Shown here: piece by piece, positions 25,101 through 38,015 of the stretch
Numbering within the stretch: position 1 is the first letter of the stretch
How the letters are laid out: every line of letters starts with the position of its first letter
Source of the DNA: Monarcha castaneiventris obscurior
Lineage: Eukaryota; Chordata; Aves; Passeriformes; Monarchidae
Direction: 5' to 3'
NCBI GenBank assembly: GCA_026261815.1
Contig: JAMPIT010000890.1
Span: 5,734,001 to 5,798,000 of the forward strand
Length of the DNA: 64,000 bases
Notes under the pieces: generated by a model
Told to the model about the DNA's origin: nothing
What the model saw: only the letters and a program-made list of their open reading frames with translations
Databases searched by the model: none
Position numbers and translations under genes: made by a program

Positions 25101-27649
25101 TGTTAGCTGATTGAAGGTATAGAGAATATCAATTTTGCTAGCATGTTTTAGCTCATATTTTGCATTTAAAAGAGTCCTGAGCACAGGCTGAGGTTTTTAT
25201 AGTGCTGGTAGGAAAGCCTGGCCTTTGTGTCTGCTCTAACTTCTGACTGGGTTTAAACAGATGGTCTTTGTATTCCCAAGATGTTCTGTGCTCTGAGATA
25301 CAGCTTCATGCAGAGCCTGTATACAGCCTGTGCTCTTCCTCCCAGGAATAAGGTTTTGAGGTGCTGCTATTCCTCTGCCTCTCATGCTCAACCTTCCTTT
25401 GTGAGATATGTTTCATAATGTGAATATTCCCATCAGTAGAGAGATGGGAATAATGTAAAGGTTTCAATATATCTGTAGGAATGGGGAGGAATAAGTAGAA
25501 ACAGTTACACTTTCAGTTGCCTACTGAGATCAGTATTAAGGGGATGAACATATTTTTCCCCAAGGGTTGGAAGTAATACCTCTTTCCAAAGGCAGTTTGT
25601 TGACTTGGCTCCACCAGTTGCTTTGGATCAGATTCCTAAGATACTCAAAGCAATGAACTTGATAGCTGTTTCAGGCCAGGGGCTTTTTGTTTTTTGAAAG
25701 GATCATTCTCACAGGGTCTCCCATCCACCAAGGGGATCACTCAGCATTTTTGCCACTGCCCTTGATTCATGGTCTCCTGTGTGTCCTCTGCATGAGTAAA
25801 CCCTGTGGATAGATGTAGTTTGGGGAGACTGGACATAACACTTAGCTGGGCTGAGGCCTCTGTGCCATGCAGGACTCCTCCTTCCTGAGCCTGTCACCAG
25901 CTTTTCTCTGTCAAGCCATGCTTCCTTCACTGGCATCAGTAGAGATTTTCAAGCTCAAGGCATTTTACAAGGAAACAACACTGCTAGATAAGAACAGTGT
26001 TAGGCCACAGCACGTTTGGCAGCACAGATTTGAGAAACAAATCCAATCCTATCCCAGACAGGGAATCCTTTTGAGCAACTACCAAGCTTTTTCACCTTTG
26101 GTATATATTTTGAATTCTAAGAGTGAAAATTCTTTTGTTAAAGTGTAGAGAAAATTTTGTTCTGTTTGTGTTGTGTTGGCTGTAGATTCTACTCTTTCAT
26201 GCTACCGAAGTAGAAACTATATGAATGAGCAGGGTTTGGGAAGCTATTTATTGCCTTCAGCAAGCTTATAAGCTCCTCTGAGTAATGTGGTGACAAGCAG
26301 TGGCAGCTAGAAATCCCCAGCCATGAATCATCTGAAGATTTGCTCTCCACTGCAGGCAGCATCTGCTCCAAAGTTGATGAAATTTGAGGAGGAATACCTG
26401 GAAGAAGGATGCCTTGGGATTCATCAGCAATCTCTTTAATTTTTTCCTTGCGTGTCTCTCTGTGGGACATGTGTGGCTTTGCCAGTAATCAGATTAACTT
26501 AAAAAAAATAAAAAACAAAAGAGAAAAGAAGGGAAGAAAGTGGATCTCATCCCTAGGCTGCAGGAACTGGTTGGCAGGAAGGGAGTGTAACATCAAATGC
26601 CTGAAGTGAAAACAGATTTTGGTGATGGCAGCAGCATGTCCTCAGGTGTGAGGGTAATTGAGAATGGCTGTGTGTGGCATGCACAGTGGTCTCACACTGT
26701 TCTTCCCTTTGCAAGCTCTGTGTCACTGGAGCAGTCTGCACTTGTGTGAATAATCCGTTTGCTGCAGCAGGGTTTGTGCTGCCAGCAGGAGTGGCTGCCT
26801 GCCTGGATCAGGCCTTTCCCTTGGTGTGTTTGCCCTTAGCTCCGTTCAGGAGTGCAAGTAGCTCAGCAGGGTGGTGGGTTAGGGAACTCCACCTTCACCC
26901 CTGTTACCCCAGACTGCTGTGGCCTGGGCTTTGCAGGATAGCAGAGCTCTGCTGCTTGTGCTGGGCTGGAGAAATACACATAAAGGTCTTTTCTTTCCCT
27001 TCCTGGAGAGCAAGCCAGCAGAAGCAGAGAAACACACAGGAGATATATTGTCCTCTTCCTGCAGCCTTAAAAAACAAGAGGGGGACACCAAGGAAAATCA
27101 CCTGCAGGAGCATGGTGAGTGAGTGAGTAGGCTGCTGATGTGGCTTGCAATGGTCACTTGCTTTGCCCCTTAGGAAATACAGATGAGCTTAGGGAAAAGG
27201 GGCTAAGGAAAGGAAAGCTGTTGCACAAACACTAACTGCAGTCCTTCGTGCTACTTACAAGAGAGGCTCAAAAATATTTATATGTAGTGATGCTGAGGTA
27301 CACCGATAGTTAATTGGGAAGAGAGGAAGATTTTTTTCAGTTTCATGGGCTTTTAGCTATTCAATCCTTGTCTGTTGAAGGGAGAAATTGTCTTTGTGTC
27401 AGACAAAGGACAGAAGTGAAAGTAAAGCTTGCAGAAGAGATCCTTTGTCAATGAGAGTTTGGATTTTTTGTGGAAAAGGTATTTCAAGTGTTTTGCCTGA
27501 AAGATTGAAATCAGTTCTGCAGCTAACAGTTATTTTTGCAGAGCCCGTTGTTTAGCATTCACAGAATTGAGCTTTTTGTATGCTAGACATCTTTAATAGT
27601 GTTTTAGCCTCCAGTGGCATTTTTCTTGGAAATTCTTTCTTTGAATAAT

Positions 27650-27930
27650 AAAACAAAACAGAATTGTCATTGTTGCCTTCACACTGCATGCAGCAATGCC
27701 TTGATTTCAAGCTTTTGATGTCATTTCAAACAGAATTGTTATGCATAAGACTGATTTCGGAGTGATAAATAGTATACACAACTAGTTGAAAATACAAATG
27801 ACCACCTAATTAGCTGGCAAGGGATAATGAATGTTTGCCTTATTAGTATATTTTATTTCAGCTGATTTATTTAACAAAATATGTACAAATTCACATAATT
27901 CTGTAAAATCATCTCATTTTTCTCCACAAA
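27650..27930. promoter_or_regulatory. Candidate conserved non-coding element
   Basis: The core around 27800-27870 combines CACCTAATTAGC, TGGCAAGG (NFI half-site-like), GGATAATGAATG and a second ATTAGT. It lies within balanced AT-rich sequence that is neither a simple repeat nor a known mobile element. The density of homeodomain cores together with other binding-site words is what one sees in developmental enhancers. This is inference only. Confidence 0.32.
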
Positions 27931-28738
27931 CCTACTATAAGCACCAGTAGCATGTTTTAAATTAAGAGCCATGAAGTATATGCTGCATCACACAGTGCTT
28001 GAAAAATTAAATCATGGTGTTTTCACACAAAGGTCCCATACCAGAGAAGAAGAAAACATCAGTAATGAGGGTAGAAGCAAGTGCTTAAATGAGATGTAAG
28101 GGTGAGAGCCACTTAAGAAGGGCCCCATTTTGTGTTGTCCTCACAGGGGTATCATGCATCCCTGCTGTGAGGGGGAAGGCCAAGGAATAAAACATTCTCC
28201 CTGTCTGAACAGTACTTGTTGGAGTGTGAACAGTTTTTCAATAAACCCCTGCTGGTAAGAGTGCTCCAGAGTAAGGCTGGCAGTAGGAAGGTTTCCAACT
28301 GTCCTGCCTTTTAGGTTTTTATCCCTACGTCTTTGCTGGGTGGCAGCGAGTAGTTTGAGTTCTGATGGTCGACATAGGTTTGTGGCATCTCCCTCCTTCA
28401 CAGCTGACCTAGGTTTGTAAAGCAAGAATATGGCATCCCACACATCCTGGCCTCTGTGTGCATGTGCAGATAAGTTTTTGTGGCCCATTGGATCGGTGTG
28501 CTTTGAGGCAGCATGGGTGAATTTCTGCAAAATGAGGCAGTGAGCCTGCCTATGTCATGTGTGCATTGAGTTGTGTGTGAAAAAGGATGTGTGGAACTAA
28601 TAAGTTGGTTTTATGATGTGGTCTTTTTCTGACACCGTTGTCTTGAAAGATTCACTCTCTATCTCATCTTGAAGAACAAAGGTGATAGATCAAAGCCTGG
28701 ATGAGTTTAAGTCAAAACCTAAGGATGATGTGCTTTTC

Positions 28739-28757
28739 AAAAAAAAAAAAAAAAAAA
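28739..28757. repeat. Poly-A, 19 bases
   Basis: This is an uninterrupted adenine run. I looked upstream for a processed pseudogene or retroposon body and recognised none. Confidence 0.85.
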
Positions 28758-29094
28758 TTGTTTGGTGAGTTATGTTGGTGAGAATTAAAGGAATAGCTGC
28801 AGGTTAGGCTTCAGGAGCCCTAGGAGGTAAGGGGCTCCACTCCTACATAAAAAGAATGTAAATGATCCAGATTCTGCATTACTTATGTCTGCAAGCCTGC
28901 CACTAAAACCACAGGAGTTGTGGATGCTGTCTCTGAAATCAAGAGTGCTCTCTGGGACCATTAAGTCCAAGCAGCCAAATTTGAAACACTCTATAGCCAT
29001 GGTCAAAAATATGACAGTAACTCTAAGCTGTAGCCTTTTTAATTGTATGACAGCTTTAGGACTATTGTAGCACAAGTGGAAGAGAACTAGGCCT

Positions 29095-29225
29095 GAGAGA
29101 CTTAATTAATGAAGTGCTTTGTTGCCTGGCAAAAATAAATTAATTACACCTATGTAAAGACAGATATAGCAGTTTGCCATTTGATGATCCAGAAAAGCAG
29201 CTGCGTGTTAATTAAGAAGCATAAA
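29095..29225. promoter_or_regulatory. Candidate conserved non-coding element
   Basis: Three extended homeodomain sites occur within about 120 bases: CTTAATTAATG near 29101, AATTAATTACAC near 29138 and GTTAATTAAG near 29207. They occur together with TTGCCTGGCAA, a full palindromic NFI-like site at about 29121-29131, and a CAGCTG E-box near 29198. No repeat signature is present. Motif content suggests an enhancer; conservation is untested. Confidence 0.35.
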
Positions 29226-30101
29226 AATGTAAAGACTTTTAGACTGCATGGATTTTAGCCTAAAGTTTAAGGGTTGTTGTAGTACTAAATGTTTTTATAA
29301 GAAATTTGCAAAGTTAGGTTATTGTAGTGTCACTGTGTGACAGTACAGTGCTGCCACAGATGTAGCCATGCTGTGGTTAGCTCCTAGGAGGGATGATGTG
29401 GTTCCAAGCAGTATGTGCAGTATGTGAGTTGGACTAGGTCATAAAAATGGCACAGTAAAAGGAAAACCTGCTGGCACTTGTTTCCCAAGCACAGCCTTGG
29501 GGCACAGAAGAGAAGATGAAACCCATGGTTGTGCTGGGTAGGATGTCAATGGGATGAAGGCAGGAGCAGAGCCCCTCTGGGGCCCGTGGTCATTTCTGTA
29601 GAGTCCTGCAGCACTTTAAAAGTCCCTCTGTGTTACAGGGGCTCCTGCTCTGGGTACATTATGCCAGCCTTACTTGCATATTCTTTTTTCCCTTTCAGAC
29701 TATTTGCTTGTCTTTTGCTCCTTCTCCAGTTTCTCACAAGTGTTCTTGGCCAATATAGTGTGTTTTCATATCTTGTTTTGAATCACAGCAGGGCAAGAGG
29801 TGGTTGACATTTTGTTTATACCAGTGCTATTTTGTTACCCTTTTTTTTTTTTTGCCTGAACCTCTTTTACAACCAACCAAATTTACTGCCTCCTCCTTGT
29901 TGCTATTTTCCTCTTTATTGAATTCCCTTCTCCACCCTATTCCTTCCCCTGTGGCTCTCCATTTTCCATTGTCTTAGTTCTTTATTTCCCCCCTAAGATC
30001 ATGAAACAGCTCTTGGAAGATGAAGCATTCAATCTTATTTTCCATCTCCAGCTAGCACTTTATTAATAACCCATATTTATTTAGCATCCAGAGTCTGCCA
30101 A

Positions 30102-30123
30102 ACACACACATACATACACACAA
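30102..30123. repeat. CA/CATA microsatellite, short
   Basis: This is a short imperfect run of CA and CATA units. It is too short to be notable beyond possible length variation. Confidence 0.8.
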
Positions 30124-31431
30124 AGCCAGTCACCAGTGTTTGCTGTCAGGATAATGACTTCCTGGAGGCTTACCTCCCTCTGCCAAGCCTAGCTAAATGC
30201 CTCTTTGTGCAAAGGAAAGGAAAGAAAAGGCTGCTCATGTTGAATGATGTTTATGCTCCAGCATCTTTCTGAAGAAAAATGGACATTGGTCAGAAATGCT
30301 CATGGGCCCTGCTATTGCTGTGGCAGAGTGTGGTGGTTGGGAGGATCTGTAAGATGAAGAGATGAGTTAAAACTGGCTGCAGAGCTGTGATCTCAGCATT
30401 CAGGACTGTGGGCAGGAGCAGCAAAATGTCTCAATGTGTTTTGTGGACTTCCCAGTTTCCCCAGGAAATGTCTGAGATCTTGGCTCCACCAGGACTGGGA
30501 GGCTTCTGGGTTGCAGCTGGCTACTCCCTACCATATATGACAGGGAGGGCAGAACACAATTTCCCCCCAGACTGCTGACCAGGTCGGCACAAAGATCCAG
30601 TGCATGAGGAAGCTGGGTGACTGCAGTCTGCTCAGCCTGCAGCAGACCATGGGGAAAGGCCACAAACCCCACTTATATGGCAGCATTTGTGGATGGCCAG
30701 GTCCACCCCAGTAGGGGATTCTGCACTCTGCTGGTGCAGAATTGTGAACAGCAGCTGTAGCAGTGATGGCTTCAGACCCCTTTCTTGGGCTTTTGTTCAG
30801 ACCTAGAGCCTTAGGGTCAAAACTTGTAACATCTGACTATGTCAATTTTCTGTCCCTGTTATTAAGTGCACTAGGCTGGGGTGTACTCCCTAGCCATAAA
30901 TGTAAAGTCGAGGGCCATGGCTCAGTTCACAAACAGTTTGCTAAATCTTTTTCTCTCACCATATTGGATGACCTCATCAAATCCACCAACCGGTCCCGAT
31001 AATGCCCTGCTTGTGTCCTGAAAATACCTGGCACAGTTCTAACTGCCCTGGCCAAATCCATGCCCAAACCATTCCAATTGCTGCACTGTTTAGATGGTTC
31101 AGTGTCTGTGCTAGGGCTCTCTTTGTTTCCTGTGGTGGCATAGATACTGCTGCTGAGTCCTGGCTTCCACAGCTCAGACAGTGCCAAATCCAGAAGGGAA
31201 GCACTTCCTAGTAAGCCTTAGGAGGCTGGAGTTGAGCTTCACAGAGTAAAATCAACCTGACATGGCATTCTGGCTGTGCCTGTGAATAGCAGGATGAGCC
31301 ATGTCATCCTCAGGGTGCTCCCCATCAGTGAAAAGAGCCTTGAGTGGCAGAGCCCCTTCAGAAGGGGCTGTGAAAGAGCTCTTTGAAAAATAGTGCAAAA
31401 GGGTTGTCAGGCAGTTGGCTCAATGTGTTAC

Positions 31432-31682
31432 CATGGAATCATTTAGGTTGGAAAAGACCCTTAAGGTCACTGAGTCCAACTATAAACCTAACAGTGCCAA
31501 GTCCATCACTAAACCACACCCCTGAGCATCACATCTACAGATCTTTTAAATACCTCCAGGAATGGTGACTCTGAAGAAATCTTTCCTGGTATCTAAACTA
31601 AACTTCCCCTGGTGCTACTTGAGGCCATTTCATCTCATCCTGCCACTTATTAATTGGGAAAAGAGGCCAACACCCCTTTAAT
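31432..31682 (-). mobile_element. CR1 LINE 3' end with internal deletion
   Basis: The plus strand begins GGAATCATTTAGGTTGGAAA and continues through GTCCAACTATAAACCTAACA, TACCTCCAGGAATGGTGACT and CTTGAGGCCATTTCATCTCA, so the CR1 sense strand is minus with its 3' end at the left. This is a different CR1 subfamily from the copy at 13501. The sequence jumps directly from the GGTGACTC word to CTGAAGAAAT at about 31571. From memory of the family, roughly 50 to 65 bases normally lie between these landmarks, so an internal deletion is likely. The octamer tail is reduced to a single degenerate unit. Confidence 0.9.
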
Positions 31683-34600
31683 AAGGCATGCCTGTTGCAT
31701 GGATCAGAGAAGTTGCTGCCTGGAACTGCAAAATAAGAAAACCTAATCTCATGTGAGATTTGAATGTCTTCCAGTAATCCAGCTAGATCCCACTGGCTTC
31801 AGCAGGCTTTAAATGGTAGGCTGAAAAGCTGGTTGTTTCGTGAAGTTGAATCAGGTTATTTTCCAAATGTCACTGAATACTTGTTCCTAGCTGTCATTTA
31901 CGGTCAAGAAATTGGGAAATTGTAGAGAAATTTCAGTCTCGACAAAGAGTTGGGTTTCCCATTGCCTTTCTTCCCTCTGATTTTTTGAGTGAGACCAGAG
32001 TAATGGAGTTTTACTTGTTTATTGTTTTGATTGTAAGTAACTTCCAGAGAGAGGCAAAAAAATTAAAGGAGGGAAATCAATCCTTGATTTGCCAGGAGAA
32101 GTGCAAGGGAGTCTTCTTCTAAACAGCCCTGATGATCCAAAGATCAGGCTGGTCCTATTTTTAAATTAGACCTGAATTTCAGCAGGAATGAACGCTAACA
32201 GTTTCACTCCATTTGTTACAAAATCCACTGGATGTCTGATTCAGGTAGGTTTAAATTTTTTGTCAGGGACCTAGAAACCCAGAGCTGCTGCTGCCTTTCT
32301 TGTGGAAACTTATTTTCTCTTGCAAGTACATTTGGTGCCCCCAGAGAGCAATTAGGGTCAAAACAGCAGAGAATAACAAATGAATAAATAAGACACATGA
32401 ACTGAATATACATGTAGCGAGCAAGGCGCACTTGTGTGGAGTACTAGGACTTCCAGACAGAGCAGTCTTTGCTCTGAATTCAAAGATAGGCATGGCCCTT
32501 TCTTGACTTGTGCTCAAATCAGTGATGAAACTGAATGGAAAAGCAAGAAGTTGGGTCAGGATGAAACTAGCTCTTTCTTAAACCATGGCACACAGCAAAG
32601 GGTTCTTCACAGCAACGGTACATGTATTTTTTATATGTTCTGTTGGATACATAGTGTGTGAATCCCAAGAAATGATTCACCTTTTTCCTGGTTCTCTTGG
32701 CAGTGGAAGATTCATCACAAGAGCCTCTTTGGAAACCATTCTGCATCAGAGATGGGTCTTTATTGTGCTAATAATAACCATAATATAATAATCCCAGTGG
32801 AAAGAGAGACACAGTCTCGAACTATGGGGTAATGTTTGTACTATCAAATGCCTAAAATGCTTTTATCCTCCCACAATGAGCTTTCAAGCTTTGTTCTTAT
32901 TACCAAAGTCCTAGTGCTGTTTACAAATAGATGAGCCCCACAGCCTTAGCTGCTGTCTCATTGAGTTAAGAGCAAAGACTTGCACTGACTTCAGGGGGTG
33001 CTTAAGGGGAGAACAATATGCATCCAGTGTGTGCAGAACAATGCTGTTGTGAGATTCAGGATTGTCCAGAGCCCAAACTGTGGATCTCTTCTCTGAAATA
33101 CAGATGCAGATTTACTGCACGCATGTTTGGCAGCTCCAGACCTGCCACTCGATAGCTGTGCTGAGGGCACATAACTTTTGCACTCAGTGTCCTTCAAGCC
33201 TTCAACTTTTAAGGAATTGCTTTTTAATGAGCAGTGCTGTTTTGTATATGGTTTATAAGAAAAAAAAAAAGTTATTTTTTCAGTGTGGGTGTAATACATT
33301 AATATTCTGTAGTACATTTAAATCTGTTTCGCACTGGGAAGCATCTTGCTGCCAGTACTCCAAGGAAATGCAGTCATAGTGCAGTAAAAAAAGTTCACTT
33401 AAATTCTGCATTGTATTTTTTTTTCTGCTTTTGTCTCTGGATGGCATGTTCTTACAGAAGGAAATCATTAGGAAGTCAATGTAGAACTTTGAAATGAGTC
33501 AAACTGCAAATATTAAGCCAGGTTAGAAAGTTCTGTACAAACCTTACTGGAGTTACTGACTGAGGTTTTGGAGGATAGTTTCATTACTATGATACTTGAA
33601 TCCAAATTAGCTGTTTCTCTAATGAAGCTGGTATCACCTGCCAGTTTCTATTGTGTTGAGTCACTCCCCTCAGACTGTGTTGTTTTTCTGTCTTCTGAGG
33701 CCCTGAAGCCTGTTGCTATGTTATCTCAAGTAGATTGAGATACTTAATTGAGATTACTCAGCGTGGGGATTTTTTTGAGTTATTGTCGTTAGCTATTTCT
33801 GTTTTTCTTCTCAGTCACTTGTATAATTTTACAGAGGTGACCTTGGTAAGATTTCCAGCTGTGGAACAGCAATTAAAAAAAGTAATAATCACTTCAAGGG
33901 CTATTTAAATTCACAGTGTTGCTTTTTGGCTTGCAGAGAGTCTGCATAAGATTGGTGTTTGGAATGTAAAATGTTTTGTGAAACAAAAAAAAATTCTGTT
34001 TTAGCCAGTGGAACATTCCTGATTTTCTGGGCATGAACCTAGAACTCATCAAAGACTTATAAGTGTTTCATTTCTTGACAAATCCTCACAAATTAAGCAC
34101 TGAAGAATGACAAACACTCTTAGGAAATGTATTTGTGACATCAATTATTTACCACATATATAGAAGGATGATGACATCACCTTTTTTTTTTTTAATTTGA
34201 GAAGGAAGTTCTTTTTATTTCTTCCACACAAAAGCATCTAAAGAAGGGAACAGGTGCTCCTCGATTTTACTGCAAACAATTAAACAAGCAGATCCCTTTA
34301 AGGAAAACCTATGGAGATATTACAACACCTTCAACTTTTCAGTGACTGGAAAAATTGCATTTAGCATCAGAACCTGATCTTCATGTTCCTTATATCCTGT
34401 TGTGTAAGTGATCTGATGAGGAGCTAGATCCCTGAACATGTGCCTTATAATTCTTAAACCTCAGGTCCCATTATGGGTGCAATTCTTGCAGCTACAATTC
34501 CCAGGCTGTTTTAGCCTGAAACTGTTTGGGTTGATTCTTTCTTTCTTTTTTTTTTTTTTTTTTTCTTTCTGGTAGTATTTGGGTTTGGATGGCTTTTTTT

Positions 34601-37600
34601 TTTTTTTTTTTACAAGCAGATATTTTATTAGATGTGTTTAATTTTGAAGACAATTCAAACAGTATAACAGACAACAACGAAGGGAAATAGGAGTTAATAA
34701 CAACTGACCATCCAAGGTTGATTGAATACTCAACAATTGACTTTCTCCTCAACAAATTGTAATTATCAAATTATGAACAAATTTAGAGTCTGGTAAAAAG
34801 AACATTTAAGCTGTTCTGATCTAATTAATGTTTGCTATTTCTGTATGCTGGGACTTGGTCTATTTTGTGTCAATCCACTTTCTGGTCCATTACCAGCTTT
34901 TCCAGACAGAGGAGAAAACAGTGTCATGCTGATCTGGCAGAGCTATGATTGTGGCTGGTTGGTGCCCCTGAAAGCTTTGCCAGATGGAATTGTACTGTGA
35001 AGATGAAACAGGTAAATTCTGTGAAGGCACAGGTCTGCCAGTATGCAGTGAGACACTAGAAGCTCATGTTAGAGAAATCCCCATTGGTAAAGGGAGCAAG
35101 TTTGAAGAGTGAGGATTTTCAGCAACAAAAGGATTTATGGAAGTATAAGAAAAGATTCTTCATGAGAAAAATATCTCAAATCGGGGTGGAGGGGGGCGTT
35201 GTTTTGTTTTCTTCTTCTGCAGCATTTCTTGGTTCAGTGAGTGAAATTCTGTTTCTCAGGGTGGCAGACCTTATGAGTTCCTAATCCCCACAGCCTTAAA
35301 ACATGATGATGAGGCTGGTGTCTCCCAGCTTTCTAAGCAGACTGCTGCCTCCCTCATTCCCATTGGAGAGATGTTAGCATTGTCTAGTGCCCTCAGGGTG
35401 AGGGATGCCCAATCACTATTTTAACATCTGGTCCCTTGCCCAAAGAGTGGAAAGTAGAGCTGTAGCTTCAGTGCTTTACTCTTCTCTGTGGGAATTGGTA
35501 ATAGAGACCATTCAGTGCTTTCCAATTGCTTTAAAAAGCAATCAGGAAGTACTAGAACAATTTTCTTCTTTGTCTTCCCACATTTAAAACCTCTTAGAGG
35601 GAGCCTTGGAGCTATAGCTTGATGATTTATCCCAGAGCTTTCCCTAAATTAAGCGAAATTAGAATTAGAGAGAAGGTTGATCTGGCCTGGAAGAGACTGG
35701 TCGTTCAGAGAATGAGAGTGATTGAGATAATGAACCCTCTGTGTATTATAAATTCAGCAAGAACAGCATTTTGCCCCTTTTATGGCATTTTTGCTGCTTT
35801 TGTTTCTCATCTCTGGCTAGAACTCAAACCAGAAAAGGACGGTGAAAGTGCAGAAAGCTGATGAAACCAATTGTTCCTAGTTTTGTGAATATCATAATAA
35901 GCTCAGGTTGCATTTAATTGGCAGTTTGGATGAAGTTTCTTTAGAACATATTTAGTTCTTCCTAATTAGCGTGTAGTCTTTGGTTGAGTAGATTATCATT
36001 GAGGAAGGGCTGTACTTGCTGATTTCCTTTGAGGTGGTGGGATGGTACAACTGGTACTTTGTCACTTCACCAAATGGCTTTTTGGGAGGAAGAGGATGAG
36101 TTTTATCTCCTAGCAAAGGAGGTGTGTTTGTTTCCTATGTGTTTACATAAATAAGAGATGGTGTGTCAATGAGGCAGGCAAAGGAAAATCTCTTCTTCTA
36201 TGAGGTCATTTAGGGAGCAAGAGTGAAAAGTCTTGCAAAACAGCTTCAGTAAGATCAGATCTGCAAATATAGATACCTCTCCCAACTGCAGAATTTTTTC
36301 CTTCCAAACCTTTGGTGATGAATGCCTCTATATGGAGTAGGACTGTTCACACTTTGGACTCTAGAAGGTGTGATATACAAAACAGGCTGCCTTAATCTTT
36401 GGCAAAACTTTTCCCTCCTTTTGTGTATCACGGAAAGAAAAAAGCAGAAAACACCTGTTTATAGAAACCTTTCTTTTTGTCAGACTGTCCTGAGCATCTC
36501 CACAACACCATCATGTTTGCCCACCTGCACAAGAATATGATGGGTTCGTTTATTAACCAGAATTTGGAAAAGCAGGTTGTCTTTGGTTAGTGGTGTGCAC
36601 TAGAACATGGGGCAGCAGGAAATGATAAATTTTAAAGTGTGTGTTTGGAATTTGTTATAGTTTTACCTGGAAACTCCCTATTAATACATTCTGTAAATAA
36701 ATTATTGTTTGAGGGGCTCTTGTTCAGTGATGAAAATGCAGAACCTCCTGAAAAAAAATAACCTTTCAAGTTGAGAAAATGTGCCTTTCAACAATTCAGC
36801 TTTTAGACACTGAGCACTGGATTAAACGATCATGTTCTTCATTATATTTTTGGAGAAATATTTGAGACACGTGGAGATTGAAATCTATTGCAGAGATGGA
36901 GTTCTGCATCTTGTACTTCAGTGGCAGAGTTTGCTTCCAGAGTTTTGAGTCTGTTGATTATAAATACCTGGGTGTAGTTCTGCTTAAACCTGCTCAACAG
37001 TGTATGTGTATTTGCTTCTGCTTTATGGGCTAAGTATACAAATTGCCAAAATTTGGGACTCTTCTTAAATGATGATTAAAATATGGTACCTACTGAAAGT
37101 CTGTGAAGTCATAGAGTTTTCCCTCACAGTCACAGAATTTTTCTTTTTTGTCTTTGAGGTTTGTGACAGTTTGGTTTTCCTTTTACTAGCAATTCTTACT
37201 ACATTCTATCAGCTGTATGGTCAGCAAATAGAAAAGCTCTCCTGAGCACCTTTCCTTTTCTTTTCTGGTATGCTAACATTAGCTGATGGAAAACTCAGCT
37301 GTGTTTTGTTTTATTATACTTTTCCACCACTGTGGCTCTGGACAGTGAGATGTTTTGGTTTTTTTTCCTGATCTAGGAAGTGAGCTTTCTTTCCTCTTGC
37401 TCATGCCTGAACTCTGATGACACTGTCTTAAAACCTCTTCTGCCTATGTACTTACCTCCTCTGTTTTTTCAGTGGAAACAAAGAGAATTGTTTGCTTCCA
37501 TATTATGAATCTGGCAGATATTCAGAAGTAGCTCTTCAGTTTTGTTTGGTTTTGGTTTTTTTTGGTTTACGTAGTATCTAGTTTATAAACACCTGAAAAC

Positions 37601-37967
37601 CTCAAGCACAGGAAGGCACAGCATACCTCACTCATTAATGCTTCCTTGTTAGTTTACTGTTGTTTTGCTTCTGTTGACAGAAGTCAAGAGGTTTTCATCC
37701 TCATGCTCCTTTTCATGACAGCGTGATCACGTTCTGCTGTTCTTGTTTATGGTTCTGTACCTCACTTTTCGATTATGGGTGAAAAGGAGACATGATTTGG
37801 CAGTCAATGCAGCATAATCGTACCTAAGGAAAAAATGTTTAATTCCTTAATCTATCCTAAACCTCCAACATGACCCTTAGCAAATCAATTATGCCTTTTC
37901 TACTTTTAGAAAGCATCTTGCATAGAGATTTTTGTAACTTTATGGTCTCCACCTCAGCATATTTATT
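31683..37967. other. Unique non-coding stretch
   Basis: No gene is supported. Two pure T runs lie at 34536-34564 and 34593-34611. A strong acceptor-like pyrimidine tract ends at 35222, but no convincing exon follows. Scattered AT-rich parts around 33.6-33.9 kb and 36.6-37.1 kb have a few TAAT cores. I see no other structure. Confidence 0.5.
34536..34611. repeat. Two T/CT-rich runs
   Basis: A CTTT-then-poly-T run (34536-34569) and a second poly-T run (34593-34611) flank a short T/G-rich spacer. This is simple sequence. Confidence 0.85.
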
Positions 37968-38015
37968 CAGACTCAATGATCTTATAGGTCTTTTCCAACC
38001 AAAATGATTCTATGA
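37968..38015 (+). mobile_element. CR1 LINE 3' terminal stub
   Basis: About 48 bases match the extreme 3' end of CR1 on the plus strand: ACTCAATGATCTTATAGGTC followed by TTTTCCAACCAAAATGATTC and one ATTCTATG octamer. Everything upstream is lost, so this is an extremely 5'-truncated insertion, in the opposite orientation to all the other CR1 3' ends in the window. Confidence 0.87.

Larger units (their letters stand above)
20967..31431. other. Unique non-coding stretch
   Basis: No gene is supported. The stretch holds a G-rich run, two candidate regulatory tracts, a CA-rich microsatellite and a 19-base poly-A, all listed separately. The longest open frame (26674-27126, plus strand, 150 codons) is cysteine- and leucine-rich but has no recognisable domain. 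Its end carries a good splice-donor-like ATG-GTGAGT junction near 27114. A short AT-rich tract near 23820-23960 has several TAAT cores but is less striking than the others. Confidence 0.5.

Noticed and set aside
26674..27126. Open frame of 150 codons, plus strand, rich in Cys and Leu
   Set aside because: The cysteine pattern has no regular spacing and no signal-peptide logic; overlapping frames exist on the other strand.
28141..28530. Open frame of 129 codons, minus strand
   Set aside because: No domain, no conserved motif and no plausible splice context.
28700..28757. Processed pseudogene suggested by a 19-base poly-A
   Set aside because: The upstream sequence shows no recognisable coding remnant or target-site duplication, and processed pseudogenes are rare in birds.
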